Shown piece by piece: positions 7,555 through 15,554 of a stretch of DNA of 20,305 nt. Location: contig BQJS01000079.1 of the NCBI GenBank assembly GCA_021604825.1, forward strand, positions 1-20,305, in the 5' to 3' direction. The DNA comes from Phycisphaerae bacterium. Lineage in GTDB: Bacteria > Planctomycetota > Phycisphaerae > UBA1845. Under the pieces are notes generated by a model that worked only from the letters and a program-made list of their open reading frames with translations, was not told where the DNA came from and ran no database searches. The translations under genes were made by a program, and so were the position numbers. Every line of letters starts with the position of its first letter. Position 1 is the stretch's first letter.

Positions 7555-10284
7555 ATGAACGCGAAATCTGATGTAGCGGGGATTCGTGGACGCTGGAGCA
7601 AAGTGCTCTTGATGCTTCTCGCAATCTTGGTGGCAACGCCAGCGATATCGTTTGCCGACGGCGACGCAAAAGAAGCGAAAGAATCAAAGAAGAAAAAGAA
7701 AAAGGAAAAACCCGACTACAAACCTTTTGATGAGGTCACCAAAGGTTACGAACTCATCGAGGGTTTCTTCCCGCTGTATTACAACAAGAAAACCGACCAC
7801 CTTCTCGCCGTGTTGCCAAGCGGCATGGTTGGCAATGAATTCTTGATGGCCCAGAGCATGACGTCGGGTGGCGGGATCACCGGCTTCCCCTTGGGCCACC
7901 GCTTGGTTCGTTGGGAAGAATACAACAAGAAGATGCTTCTGGTTCAACCGGAGCTTCGCCATCTCAAAGGCAAGGGCACCGACGTGCAGGATGTGATCGA
8001 TCGCACCTATACCGATTCGGTCCTGCTGTCTACGCCGATCGTTACCAAGCGCGGTAGCGACGCCGTGATCGATCTCGACAAGATTCTAAAGAGGGACTTC
8101 CTCGGACTCGGTCGCTACTTTGGCGGCAGCATGGATTCGTCCATCAGCAAGTGGGTGAAGCGAAAAGGCTTCAAGGACAATCTCGAACTTTCGGTCGAAG
8201 CAGTGTTCATGGCCGGAGATTCAGGTGGCAAGAAAGCCGTGATTCACTACAGCATCTCAGGGCTGCCAAAGAGCGACTACAAGTCTCGCGACGCCGATGA
8301 TCGCATTGGTTACTTCATGACTGCCCGCAAGAACTGGGCCGCGGATCATAACGACAGCACGATCTTCAAACGAAACGTACACCGATGGCACCTGCGTAAG
8401 AGCGATCCGAAGCAAGCAGTCTCCGATGTTCACCCCGACGATCAAATCGTCTTCTACATCGAAAAAACCGTTCCGGTGAAGTACCGCCGCTACATCCGCG
8501 AAGGCATCGAAATGTGGAACGTCGCCTTCGAGAAAGCCGGCATCCGCAACGCCATTCAGGTTCGTCAGCAAACAGACACCAACGAATTCGCCAACATTGA
8601 TCCTGAAGACGTTAATTACAACTTCTTCCGTTGGATTGTCAGTGGCCGTGCGTTTGCGATGGGACCGAGTCGGGCCAACCCGCTGACGGGTGAAATTCTC
8701 GACGCCGACATCATCATGGACGACTCGATGGCCCGCACCTGGAGCGCCCGCTACGACCGCATGCTTGGTGAGGGACCGACCCCGTCGGAAGATCCGAAGT
8801 TGCACGCATTCTTTGATGCCCATCCCGAGTGGCGGCCAACGTCGGCGATGACCAATTTGATCCCCGAATCGCAAAGCGACGCCAACATCGACGATTGGGA
8901 GCCGCGGGCGATGAAGATCCTCGAGGCATTCCATCCCGACGGTTTGTGTGCGTACGCCACGGGCGCGATGCACGAGATGGCGATGGGTGGTGCATTCCTA
9001 GCAGCCACGTCCGGTGAAGTCGCTTCGCGCGATGACTATGTCGGGCAGTGGATCAAACTCGTTGCGTGCCATGAGGTTGGCCACACGCTTGGATTGCGTC
9101 ATAACTTCAAAGCCAGTTCGTGGAAGTCGCTCGATGATATTTTGGCCAACACCGATCCCGACGTGCCGACCACCGCATCGGTCATGGATTACAACCCAGC
9201 CGTCTACAATCTCGATGGATCGAAGCGCAGTCTCTACATGAGCCAAGCCGTCGGTCCCTACGACGAGATCGCCATTGCCTACGGTTACAGCGTTCCCACG
9301 CCCGACCAAAAAGAAGAAGAAATGCTGGCCGAAATTGCTGGTCGGATTTCCAAAGAGGGGCTCGATTTTGCCACCGACGAAGACACCGGGTTCCTCGCAC
9401 CGGACCCATTGGTCAACGTTTACGACAACGGTCAAGATCCCATCGCCTGGGCGAAGTACCGCATGGATCTGGTGGACAGCCTTCGCGGCAAGATGACCGA
9501 CTGGGGCATGAAGGACGGTGAAGATTACAACCAACTTCGCCAACTTTTCGACATGTTCCTCTACGAATCAAGCCGCGTGATTCGCTTCGCCGCCCGACAG
9601 GTGGGTGGTCAGTATCTCCACCGCGATCACAAAGGCGATCCCAACGCACGTCAGCCGGTCGAATTAGTGGACGCCAAGACGCAGCGCGAAACACTGGCCT
9701 TTCTTAATGAACGGGTCTTTGGTCCAGATGCGTTTTCGTTTGATCCGAAGTTGCTGCTGCAATTGGCACCCGGACGTTGGAATCACTGGGACACCGACTC
9801 CTATGACTACTATCAGGAGTACCCGATTCACGACAAGATCTCGGGCGTTCAGGAATGGGCATTGTTCCACGTGATGAGCCCGATGACGATTCGCCGCATC
9901 TATGACGCCAGCTTGAAGGTGCCTGCCGGTGAGGATTTCCTCGGCGTTCCTGAGTTGGTGAACTCGGTGACGGATTCTATTTGGGCTGAGGTTGATGATG
10001 ACTCGACCACCCAAATGAATGGCAAGGGGACACCGGTCATTTCGAGTATTCGACGAACGTTGCAGCGCAATCAGCTGATGATGCTTGAGCGCACAGTGAT
10101 GTCCGATCCGGGGTACTTCTTCCCTGCCGATGCCGTTGCGGTCGCCCGCATGGCGTTGAGCAAGTTGCACGATCGCATTGAAACGCGTTTGGAGGCAGGC
10201 GGGCTGGACGACTTCTCAGAGGCTCACCTGGTTGACTCGCAAACGCGAATCAAGCGAGCGCTGGATGCGGGCTACGAATTGTAA
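7555..10284 (+). CDS. Secreted zinc metalloprotease (DUF5117/DUF4953 type)
   Basis: A 909-residue exported peptidase. The ATG at 7555 is chosen because GGAG lies 10 nt upstream and it places a signal peptide at the N-terminus (hydrophobic 17-33, likely cut after ISFA at 34); a longer frame from 7489 does not. A lysine run (K45-K50) follows the signal peptide. The zinc site is HEVGHTLGLRH at 506-516 (His506, Glu507, His510, His516), and SVMDY with Met544 fits a metzincin Met-turn. Other landmarks of this family are YRRYIREGIEMWNVAFEKAG and the GPSRANPLTGEILDADI segment. Family members are large secreted or periplasmic proteins of Bacteroidota, Planctomycetota and others, with poorly known substrates. 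The gene stands alone, followed by an intrinsic terminator. Confidence 0.92.
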   Translation: MNAKSDVAGIRGRWSKVLLMLLAILVATPAISFADGDAKEAKESKKKKKKEKPDYKPFDEVTKGYELIEGFFPLYYNKKTDHLLAVLPSGMVGNEFLMAQSMTSGGGITGFPLGHRLVRWEEYNKKMLLVQPELRHLKGKGTDVQDVIDRTYTDSVLLSTPIVTKRGSDAVIDLDKILKRDFLGLGRYFGGSMDSSISKWVKRKGFKDNLELSVEAVFMAGDSGGKKAVIHYSISGLPKSDYKSRDADDRIGYFMTARKNWAADHNDSTIFKRNVHRWHLRKSDPKQAVSDVHPDDQIVFYIEKTVPVKYRRYIREGIEMWNVAFEKAGIRNAIQVRQQTDTNEFANIDPEDVNYNFFRWIVSGRAFAMGPSRANPLTGEILDADIIMDDSMARTWSARYDRMLGEGPTPSEDPKLHAFFDAHPEWRPTSAMTNLIPESQSDANIDDWEPRAMKILEAFHPDGLCAYATGAMHEMAMGGAFLAATSGEVASRDDYVGQWIKLVACHEVGHTLGLRHNFKASSWKSLDDILANTDPDVPTTASVMDYNPAVYNLDGSKRSLYMSQAVGPYDEIAIAYGYSVPTPDQKEEEMLAEIAGRISKEGLDFATDEDTGFLAPDPLVNVYDNGQDPIAWAKYRMDLVDSLRGKMTDWGMKDGEDYNQLRQLFDMFLYESSRVIRFAARQVGGQYLHRDHKGDPNARQPVELVDAKTQRETLAFLNERVFGPDAFSFDPKLLLQLAPGRWNHWDTDSYDYYQEYPIHDKISGVQEWALFHVMSPMTIRRIYDASLKVPAGEDFLGVPELVNSVTDSIWAEVDDDSTTQMNGKGTPVISSIRRTLQRNQLMMLERTVMSDPGYFFPADAVAVARMALSKLHDRIETRLEAGGLDDFSEAHLVDSQTRIKRALDAGYEL

Positions 10285-10327
10285 GAGGTTCTCGATTCAG
10301 TCGAGATGATTGACGCAAAACTGCATA

Positions 10328-10361
10328 GGCGGGTCCGATGATTTCGGGCCCGCCTTTTCTT
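10328..10361 (+). terminator. Rho-independent terminator of the metalloprotease gene
   Basis: An 11-bp GC-rich stem (10328-10338 with 10344-10354, one G-T wobble) with a 5-nt loop is followed directly by TTTTCTT. It lies 43 nt after the metalloprotease stop codon and is the clearest intrinsic terminator in the window. Confidence 0.88.
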
Positions 10362-10373
10362 CTGCGCTTTACG

Positions 10374-10399
10374 GTCATTCCCGCGCAAGCGGGAATGAC
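10374..10399. repeat. dRS3-like palindrome
   Basis: A perfect 11-bp inverted repeat (GTCATTCCCGC and its complement) surrounds a GCAA loop and contains the ATTCCC-N8-GGGAAT core at 10377-10396. It belongs to the same family as the palindromes at 4309 and 4432. It sits in the short gap between the convergent metalloprotease and lipoprotein genes, just after the intrinsic terminator. Confidence 0.75.
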
Positions 10400-10429
10400 G
10401 GTAGACCGAATGTATCTCGTTGAATGCAT

Positions 10430-11005
10430 CTAACCGCCGTTGGTATTGGCGTCACCGTCTTTGTTCTTGTCCAATTCGCCCTTCATCAGCTTGGCGAGTT
10501 TCTTCGGGGCTTTTCGAAGTCGCCACTGGTCGCTTTCATTGACGATCAGCAGGACGACGTCGCGCTCCGGTTCGGGGACTTCGTTGGGGTCGAGCGACAC
10601 ATGGGCTCGGACGGCATAGACAATTTCGCCCTCGGGTGTTTTCATGCGGCGCATTTCGTTGAGCGCGAATCGAGGGTTGGCCCGCCACGCCCGGATGAAT
10701 TCTTTCTCACTGATGGGTTCTTCCTTGGCGCTCCACATCGACCGAAACAATTGGTAATCCTGATCGACGCAGGCCTTCACCGCGCTCTTAAGGAATTCCG
10801 GCACATCGGGATCATCGCACGTGAAATCCGGCGGAAAACTGACCAGTTCCTTCGGCGGTTGCTCCGCTTGTGGCGTGTTCGATGGGTCGGCGTCGCTACC
10901 TCCTGACTCACCTTTCTTGCATCCAACAGTCACCGTTGCGATAAGACAAATCACGATCAGCCGCTGCGATGTGCGCGCTGTGCGGTTCTTAAGACAGGTT
11001 ATCAC
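10430..11005 (-). CDS. Small predicted lipoprotein
   Basis: A 191-residue lipoprotein of unknown function. The start is taken as the GTG at 11005 because GGAG lies 8 nt upstream and it gives a normal signal: a basic N-terminus, hydrophobic IVICLIATVTV and a lipobox VTVGC with Cys29. A longer ATG start at 11131 would place the signal about 60 residues in. The mature part begins with a short S/P/Q-rich linker. It then forms a compact alpha/beta region (FLKSAVKACVDQDYQLFRSMW…VVLLIVNESDQWRLRKAP) resembling small NTF2-like or DUF4878-like envelope proteins in outline only. The C-terminus is rich in K, D and N. Confidence 0.75.
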   Translation of the reverse strand: MITCLKNRTARTSQRLIVICLIATVTVGCKKGESGGSDADPSNTPQAEQPPKELVSFPPDFTCDDPDVPEFLKSAVKACVDQDYQLFRSMWSAKEEPISEKEFIRAWRANPRFALNEMRRMKTPEGEIVYAVRAHVSLDPNEVPEPERDVVLLIVNESDQWRLRKAPKKLAKLMKGELDKNKDGDANTNGG

Positions 11006-11040
11006 AGCATGTTCTCCGTCGATGGTTCGTGGATGGGTCG

Positions 11041-11067
11041 GTCGCAAGCGACTGCCGCCGTCGGCGG
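11041..11067. promoter_or_regulatory. Two adjacent palindromes in a divergent gap
   Basis: GTCGC-AA-GCGAC (11041-11052) and CCGCCG-T-CGGCGG (11055-11067) lie next to each other, between the lipoprotein gene and the M20 hydrolase gene, which are divergent. They could be operator sites, an RNA hairpin in a leader, or REP-like repeats. No promoter hexamers could be assigned. Confidence 0.35.
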
Positions 11068-11197
11068 TGCATCCTAATCGTCGCCACCCGCATGAGCAAC
11101 GCGCCATCCTATGGAAGGCAAGTTCGTTCATTCGTCCAAGACCGTCCGTAAGGTTTCAGAAGTTGAACGGCGGCGGGTTACGACTAAGCTAAGCCTC

Positions 11198-12361
11198 ATG
11201 CAACCACGCCGGGCCATCACTGACCGCGATCGACTCGAAGTCTTCCGCAGGCTGATCGCGTTTGATACCACCAGCGCCAACAGCAATGTGTCTGCCGCCA
11301 ACGATCTCGCCAGTTTCCTAGAGGACCACGGGTGTCGCGTCGATCGCTTTGAATCAGACGATGGGCAAAAGGTGAACCTCGTCGCCCACAAGGGTCCGGA
11401 GTGCGAAGGCGGTTTGCTATTGTCGGGGCATCTTGATGTCGTGCCCGCGACGGAGGACGGATGGGACAGTGACCCGTTCACGCTGACCGAGCATGACGAT
11501 CGATACGTCGCCCGAGGGTCTGCCGATATGAAGGGGTTCGTCGCCCTTGCGGCATGCTTGCTCGCGGACATCGATGCATCGCCAATGAAAACGCCTCTGG
11601 TCGGATTGTTTACCCACGACGAAGAAGTTGGCACGATCGGCGCCCAGCAATTTTGCAGGCAATGGGACCAGCGCTATCCGTTGCCGTCGGCGGGCATCAT
11701 CGGTGAACCGACTGAACTGAGCGTCGTCCGAATGCATAAGGGCCACACGAAGCTGCGCATCGACGTGACCGGTACGCCAGCCCACAGTGGTTATCCGCAT
11801 CTTGGTTCCAACGCCATTGAAAAACTTGGCTACGTGATTGGTGCGCTAACGTCGCTGCGAAAGGAATTCGAGGCTCGGCGATGCGATTCGAGCAAGTATT
11901 ATCCGCAGACGCCTTATATCGTTCTCAACCAAGCCGTCGTCGAAGGTGGGGTGGCTGTCAACATCATCCCCGGTGCGTGCAGCCTGACGCTGGGTATTCG
12001 TGTGCTGCCGGGACAAAGTTCGACCGAAGCCATCGAAGCGGTGCGCCGCGCGATTCAAGCCGAAACTGACTTGGCAGATGACGTTTCGATTTCGCTGATT
12101 GGTGACAGTCCACCGCTATTGACGGATGCGTCGGCGGAAGTGAATCGCAGATTGTGTGCCCATGTTGGGCAGACCGATACAGCCGCAGTGTCGTATGCAA
12201 GCGATGCCGGTCCGCTGGCGACGATGGGCGTTGATTGTGTACTCTACGGACCGGGCAGCATCGAAGTCGCCCACAAACCGAATGAATACGTGCCCAAAGA
12301 TCAGTTGCAGCGAGCGTGGGAATCGCTTTCTGGCTTCACCAGCAAATGGTGCATCGACTAA
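11198..12361 (+). CDS. ArgE-like M20 amino-acid deacylase
   Basis: A 387-residue M20-family zinc hydrolase of the acetylornithine deacetylase (ArgE) type, which removes acyl groups from N-acyl amino acids. Metal and catalytic residues are in place: SGHLD with His78 and Asp80, GSADMKG with Asp110, the EE pair 142-143 in THDEEVGTIGA, Glu170 in GEPTE, and His359 in VAHKPNE. His196 in GTPAHSG belongs to the dimerisation domain. The ATG at 11198 fits the family's usual N-terminus; a frame from 11111 adds 29 residues with no family match. It lies 42 nt upstream of hutF in the same direction and probably shares its operon. That pairing makes N-formylglutamate a possible substrate besides acetylornithine, so the symbol argE is not assigned. 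Confidence 0.9.
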   Translation: MQPRRAITDRDRLEVFRRLIAFDTTSANSNVSAANDLASFLEDHGCRVDRFESDDGQKVNLVAHKGPECEGGLLLSGHLDVVPATEDGWDSDPFTLTEHDDRYVARGSADMKGFVALAACLLADIDASPMKTPLVGLFTHDEEVGTIGAQQFCRQWDQRYPLPSAGIIGEPTELSVVRMHKGHTKLRIDVTGTPAHSGYPHLGSNAIEKLGYVIGALTSLRKEFEARRCDSSKYYPQTPYIVLNQAVVEGGVAVNIIPGACSLTLGIRVLPGQSSTEAIEAVRRAIQAETDLADDVSISLIGDSPPLLTDASAEVNRRLCAHVGQTDTAAVSYASDAGPLATMGVDCVLYGPGSIEVAHKPNEYVPKDQLQRAWESLSGFTSKWCID

Positions 12362-12403
12362 GGGCAACTCGGTCTTGGCCGACCAAGACAAGGAATCGAA
12401 TCC

Positions 12404-13696
12404 ATGGTGCCAACCAACGTCATCGAAGCCGACCTGACCTGGTTCAATGGTGCGTTTGAGCCACGCATTCAAGTGGTGACCAATTCGTCCGGTCAAATCG
12501 AGCAGGTGGGGTATCTCGATCTTCAACCGACGATGCGGCTGGAAGGTAAAGCGCTGCTGCCCGGAATGGTCAACGCCCACAGTCATGCGTTTCAGCGTGG
12601 GCTTCGCGGGTTTGGTGAGACGTTTCCCAAAGGTGCGGGAAGCTTCTGGACCTGGCGCGAAGCGATGTACGAACTGGTCGGTTGCCTTGAAGCCGAGGAA
12701 TTTCAAAACATCTGCCGCGTCGCTTTCGAGGAGATGTTGCGACACGGAATCACCACGGTGGGCGAGTTTCATTACTTCCATCATGGACCCACCGCGCCCG
12801 ATTTGTTGTTCGACGATCTTGTGTTAGCCGCCGCCGCAGAAGCGGGCATTCGGATTGTGCTACTGGAAACGTTTTACGCGCATGGCGGTTTCGGAGAGCC
12901 GTTATCCGGTGGGCAGAATCGTTTCGCCACGCCCGATGTGACCAGCTTTCTTGCGCACGTCGATTCACTTCGCGAAAAGTACAACTCGAGAACCCAAACG
13001 ATCGGGTTAGCCGCCCACAGCCTGCGCGCCGCCGAACCCGATGAGATTGCCGCGCTTTCCGCGTACGCTCTAGAACACGACATGGTGCTGCACATGCACG
13101 TCGAAGAACAGCGGCAGGAAATCGACGCATGCGTCAAAGCCCACGGCGTGACACCGATCGAATTGCTCTCAGATCGCAAGCTCCTGAACCCATCGACGAC
13201 GCTGGTCCACTGCACGCACACCAAGGCCAACGTGATCCAACGCATCGCCGAGACCGGCGCATCGATCTGCATATGCCCCACGACAGAAGGCAATCTAGGT
13301 GATGGCATCGCCAACGTGCCCGCAATGGCCGAAGCCAAGGCAGCCATCTGCCTCGGCACCGATTCCAACGCCCGCATCAGCATGAACGAAGAAATGCGCT
13401 GGCTCGAATACGTCCAACGTGCCCACCTCGAAACACGCGGGGTAGTCATAAGCGACTCCGGCCAAAACGCATCCGCGTTGTTTGAATGCGCCACCATCGC
13501 CGGTGCCAAATCACTAGGCATCAAAGCCGGAAAGATAGCATCGGGCACCAGCGCCGACCTGATCGTCATAGACACGCAAGGCATCTCGCTACTGGGCTCC
13601 ACCGCCGAAACGCTCCTGCCCGCCTTCATACTAGGAGCCGACCGAGGCAGCATCACCAACACCTGCGTCGCCGGCCAATGGCATGAATGGCGCTGA
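12404..13696 (+). CDS. hutF: Formimidoylglutamate deiminase
   Basis: A 430-residue amidohydrolase-superfamily enzyme of histidine degradation that converts N-formimidoyl-glutamate to N-formylglutamate and ammonia. Metal ligands expected for the fold are visible: HSH (His59 and His61) in MVNAHSHAFQRGLRG, His232 in LHMHVEEQ, His269 or nearby in VHCTH, and Asp320 in GTDSN. HutF-type signatures are EFHYFHH (121-127), AAHSLRA, CPTTEGNLGDG (291-301) and RWLEYVQR. A ribosome binding site (AAGGA) precedes the ATG. HutF defines the branch of the pathway that needs a separate deformylase (HutG) afterwards. No hutG, hutH, hutU or hutI lies in the window; the neighbour upstream is the M20 hydrolase. Confidence 0.9.
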   Translation: MVPTNVIEADLTWFNGAFEPRIQVVTNSSGQIEQVGYLDLQPTMRLEGKALLPGMVNAHSHAFQRGLRGFGETFPKGAGSFWTWREAMYELVGCLEAEEFQNICRVAFEEMLRHGITTVGEFHYFHHGPTAPDLLFDDLVLAAAAEAGIRIVLLETFYAHGGFGEPLSGGQNRFATPDVTSFLAHVDSLREKYNSRTQTIGLAAHSLRAAEPDEIAALSAYALEHDMVLHMHVEEQRQEIDACVKAHGVTPIELLSDRKLLNPSTTLVHCTHTKANVIQRIAETGASICICPTTEGNLGDGIANVPAMAEAKAAICLGTDSNARISMNEEMRWLEYVQRAHLETRGVVISDSGQNASALFECATIAGAKSLGIKAGKIASGTSADLIVIDTQGISLLGSTAETLLPAFILGADRGSITNTCVAGQWHEWR

Positions 13697-13703
13697 TAGT
13701 AAA

Positions 13704-13728
13704 GTAGGGTGCGTCCCGGACGCACCTG
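13704..13728 (+). repeat. REP-like palindrome, family GTAGGGTGCG
   Basis: GTAGGGTGCGTCCCGGACGC followed by ACCTG. The core GGTGCGTCC-C-GGACGCACC (13708-13726) is a perfect 9-bp inverted repeat. The same 25 bases recur exactly at 14891-14915, and a variant lies in opposite orientation at 16108-16132. It begins 8 bp after the hutF stop codon. Confidence 0.8.
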
Positions 13729-13739
13729 GTGATCCCAGC

Positions 13740-13745
13740 TATAAT
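13740..13745 (+). promoter_or_regulatory. Possible -10 element of the orphan gene
   Basis: A perfect TATAAT stands 47 nt upstream of the ATG at 13793. No good -35 is present; the region where it should be is occupied by the right arm of the REP-like palindrome. Confidence 0.35.
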
Positions 13746-13792
13746 ACAATCGGAACGCGCAGGACGGCGGCGACAAAGAACGGGACGCTAAT

Positions 13793-14320
13793 ATGTCTGC
13801 ATATCGATTTCGATTTTGGGGAAGTGGTCCGCCGGAAATGACAGAGGTGGTGGCGATTCTAAAGTCATACGGCGCGAAGTTGAAAAAAAAGGATCGATAC
13901 GGATCTCTTTTTTTGGAACTGAAACGAGATAACTACATTGTACAGATGAGAACGCGTCCCAAAGGAGACATATTTGAATGCCGTAGACTGTTCCGCAGAT
14001 CATTCAAATGGCTTCCCATTGAAGGGCCGATACAGATTCATTTTCAGACGCTTGAGTGCTGCAGTGTTGAAGCTGTAACAGTAATTGGGCGCGTGAGCGC
14101 AGAGATTTCTCGACTCTGCGGACGCGGAATGTGGCTTGATGCAATCGGCGGTACACACTTTAATATGCTAATGGATGAGGCAATTTCCGACCTTAATTCA
14201 TTGTTTGAGTTTCGCATTCGCAGATTGGCCCAAGCGATAGGTCGAGATACGATTCCACCAATTGCCTGCCGAACTTCAGAGCAGTGTGAAAAGTATCTGA
14301 CGAAACTAATAGCAGAGTGA
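13793..14320 (+). CDS. Orphan protein of unknown function
   Basis: A 175-residue soluble protein with no family recognised. It has no signal peptide or membrane helix, and is rich in R and K. Secondary structure by eye: an N-terminal alpha/beta part (YRFRFWGSGPPEMTEVVAILKSYG, then a K-rich turn and GSLFLELKRDNYIVQM), a middle strand region (IQIHFQTLECCSVEAVTVIG) and a helical C-terminus. Two Trp and five Cys are scattered without a metal-binding pattern. The base composition is visibly lower in GC than the hutF operon, which suggests acquisition. The zinc-ribbon gene starts 38 nt downstream, so they may be co-transcribed. The ribosome binding site is weak. Confidence 0.65.
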   Translation: MSAYRFRFWGSGPPEMTEVVAILKSYGAKLKKKDRYGSLFLELKRDNYIVQMRTRPKGDIFECRRLFRRSFKWLPIEGPIQIHFQTLECCSVEAVTVIGRVSAEISRLCGRGMWLDAIGGTHFNMLMDEAISDLNSLFEFRIRRLAQAIGRDTIPPIACRTSEQCEKYLTKLIAE

Positions 14321-14358
14321 CCGTGGTTAATCCCATCGCAAGGCGGTCGCAACCGACA

Positions 14359-14871
14359 ATGAACAAATGCCCACGATGCAGCTATTCGCTCGAAGGCCTT
14401 CCGGAGATACACGCCTGCCCGGAATGTGGACTGCATTACAATGGTGAAACAACCTATGTGGAACTCAAGCCGAGCAAGACATCGTGGAAAATGATCGCGA
14501 TCGTTGCCGTGTTGACCTCGTGGATTGCATTCGACCCTGGTGTCCGGCCCAAATGGATTGGCGTGCTGTTCATATGTTTCTGGTCGGTCATGCTGGTCAC
14601 TACGGTCGGGCTTCATGCCTACCGGTTAAGGCAGGCACAGAAAGGGCAGCTTATTATTGACTGGCTGGGCATTCGACTCGTGCGTCCAAACGGCGGAACG
14701 GAAACGATCCTGATTTCCGACATCAGACGAGCCAAGTACAGTTCGATGATGGGGCGACTTTCCGTGATTGGATGGGACGATCAGAAACTTCTGACAATCC
14801 CGCAATGGCAACTGGGCAGCGAGCAGAGCGTGATCGACCTGGCTCATAAGATCAACCGCTTAGTTGCGTAA
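14359..14871 (+). CDS. Zinc-ribbon membrane protein, copy 1
   Basis: A 170-residue protein. The N-terminus has a four-cysteine zinc ribbon: CPRC (Cys4, Cys7) and CPEC (Cys20, Cys23). Two hydrophobic segments follow (about 45-60 and 66-87). A cytoplasmic-type beta-rich domain comes next (KGQLIIDWLGIRLVRPNG…ILISDIRRAKY…LSVIGWDDQKLL), in outline like bacterial PH-like domains. The ATG at 14359 is preferred over a GTG at 14317 because both paralogues begin exactly at M(N/T)KCPRC. Proteins with a CPRC.Y.L.GLP…CPECG head are abundant in Planctomycetota, mostly without known function. The function is unknown; a membrane-anchored sensor or adaptor would fit the layout, as inference only. Confidence 0.8.
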   Translation: MNKCPRCSYSLEGLPEIHACPECGLHYNGETTYVELKPSKTSWKMIAIVAVLTSWIAFDPGVRPKWIGVLFICFWSVMLVTTVGLHAYRLRQAQKGQLIIDWLGIRLVRPNGGTETILISDIRRAKYSSMMGRLSVIGWDDQKLLTIPQWQLGSEQSVIDLAHKINRLVA

Positions 14872-14890
14872 CGCAGTTGCTAGCGAATGC

Positions 14891-14915
14891 GTAGGGTGCG
14901 TCCCGGACGCACCTG
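14891..14915 (+). repeat. REP-like palindrome, family GTAGGGTGCG
   Basis: Identical over 25 bases to the element at 13704-13728 and in the same direction. It lies in the 84-nt gap between zinc-ribbon copies 1 and 2, so the hutF-end unit and the copy 1 unit each finish with one. Confidence 0.8.
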
Positions 14916-14955
14916 TTAATCCGTCAGCTTTCAAAATCGACGTGTACATCCAACG

Positions 14956-15507
14956 ATGACGAAATGCCCACGATGCAGCTATTCGCTGGAAGGCCTTCCC
15001 GAGGATCACGTCTGTCCGGAATGCGGTTTGGAATGTCACGGCGAAACGACATACATAACGCTTGACCACGGAAGTTTTGACCGGATCGTAGTCATGTTCT
15101 CGCCAATCACCATCGCACTGGCATTTTTTCTGATGCCTCGGCTTTCGGTTAATCTGGCTTTTCAAGTAATGACCCTCTTCGTCCTGATCGTTCTTGGAAT
15201 TCGATACTTGATTCAACTCCACGGCGATCGGAGAGGCGAACTCGTCGTCGATCGCAAAGGCGTTCATGCGATATACTCGAACGGCGAATCGAAATCGGTT
15301 ACTTGGGACCACGTCAATCGCGCAGAGTACAATTGGCTGACAGGCCGGCTCATCGTGCTAAATTTGGAAGGGCGAAAGTTGTTGTCAGTTCCAATTTGGA
15401 AATTTGGTGAGCGGTGCGTTGGTACTAACTGTGCTGTACTAATCGCCGCGCACCTGGTCGATTACGAACTCGGTCGCGAGATGGAAAACGCGAACGCGGA
15501 AGAGTAG
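14956..15507 (+). CDS. Zinc-ribbon membrane protein, copy 2
   Basis: A 183-residue paralogue of copy 1 with the same order of parts. The zinc ribbon has CPRC and CPEC (Cys4, Cys7, Cys20, Cys23), two hydrophobic segments lie near 45-60 and 66-86, and a PH-like beta domain starts near GELVVDRKGVH (95-105). The N-terminal 30 residues are nearly the same as in copy 1, while the membrane part has diverged strongly. So either the ribbon is under tighter constraint or that part has been exchanged by recombination. The tail carries extra charged residues (GREMENANAEE). Function unknown. Confidence 0.8.
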   Translation: MTKCPRCSYSLEGLPEDHVCPECGLECHGETTYITLDHGSFDRIVVMFSPITIALAFFLMPRLSVNLAFQVMTLFVLIVLGIRYLIQLHGDRRGELVVDRKGVHAIYSNGESKSVTWDHVNRAEYNWLTGRLIVLNLEGRKLLSVPIWKFGERCVGTNCAVLIAAHLVDYELGREMENANAEE

Positions 15508-15554
15508 CAGTAGTAGATTATGTCGGATTCGCCATCATCAGGTAACCCTAACCG

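Noticed and set aside
12874..13776. 300-codon open frame antisense to hutF, and similar long antisense frames inside the metalloprotease (8257-8973) and ABC transporter (5949-6737) genes
   Set aside because: They lie entirely or mainly within well-supported genes on the other strand and have the Arg/Ser/Ala-rich composition of shadow frames in GC-rich coding DNA.
14317..14358. GTG start at 14317 for zinc-ribbon copy 1, overlapping the previous stop
   Set aside because: Both paralogues start exactly at the M(N/T)KCPRC position, which corresponds to the ATG at 14359.
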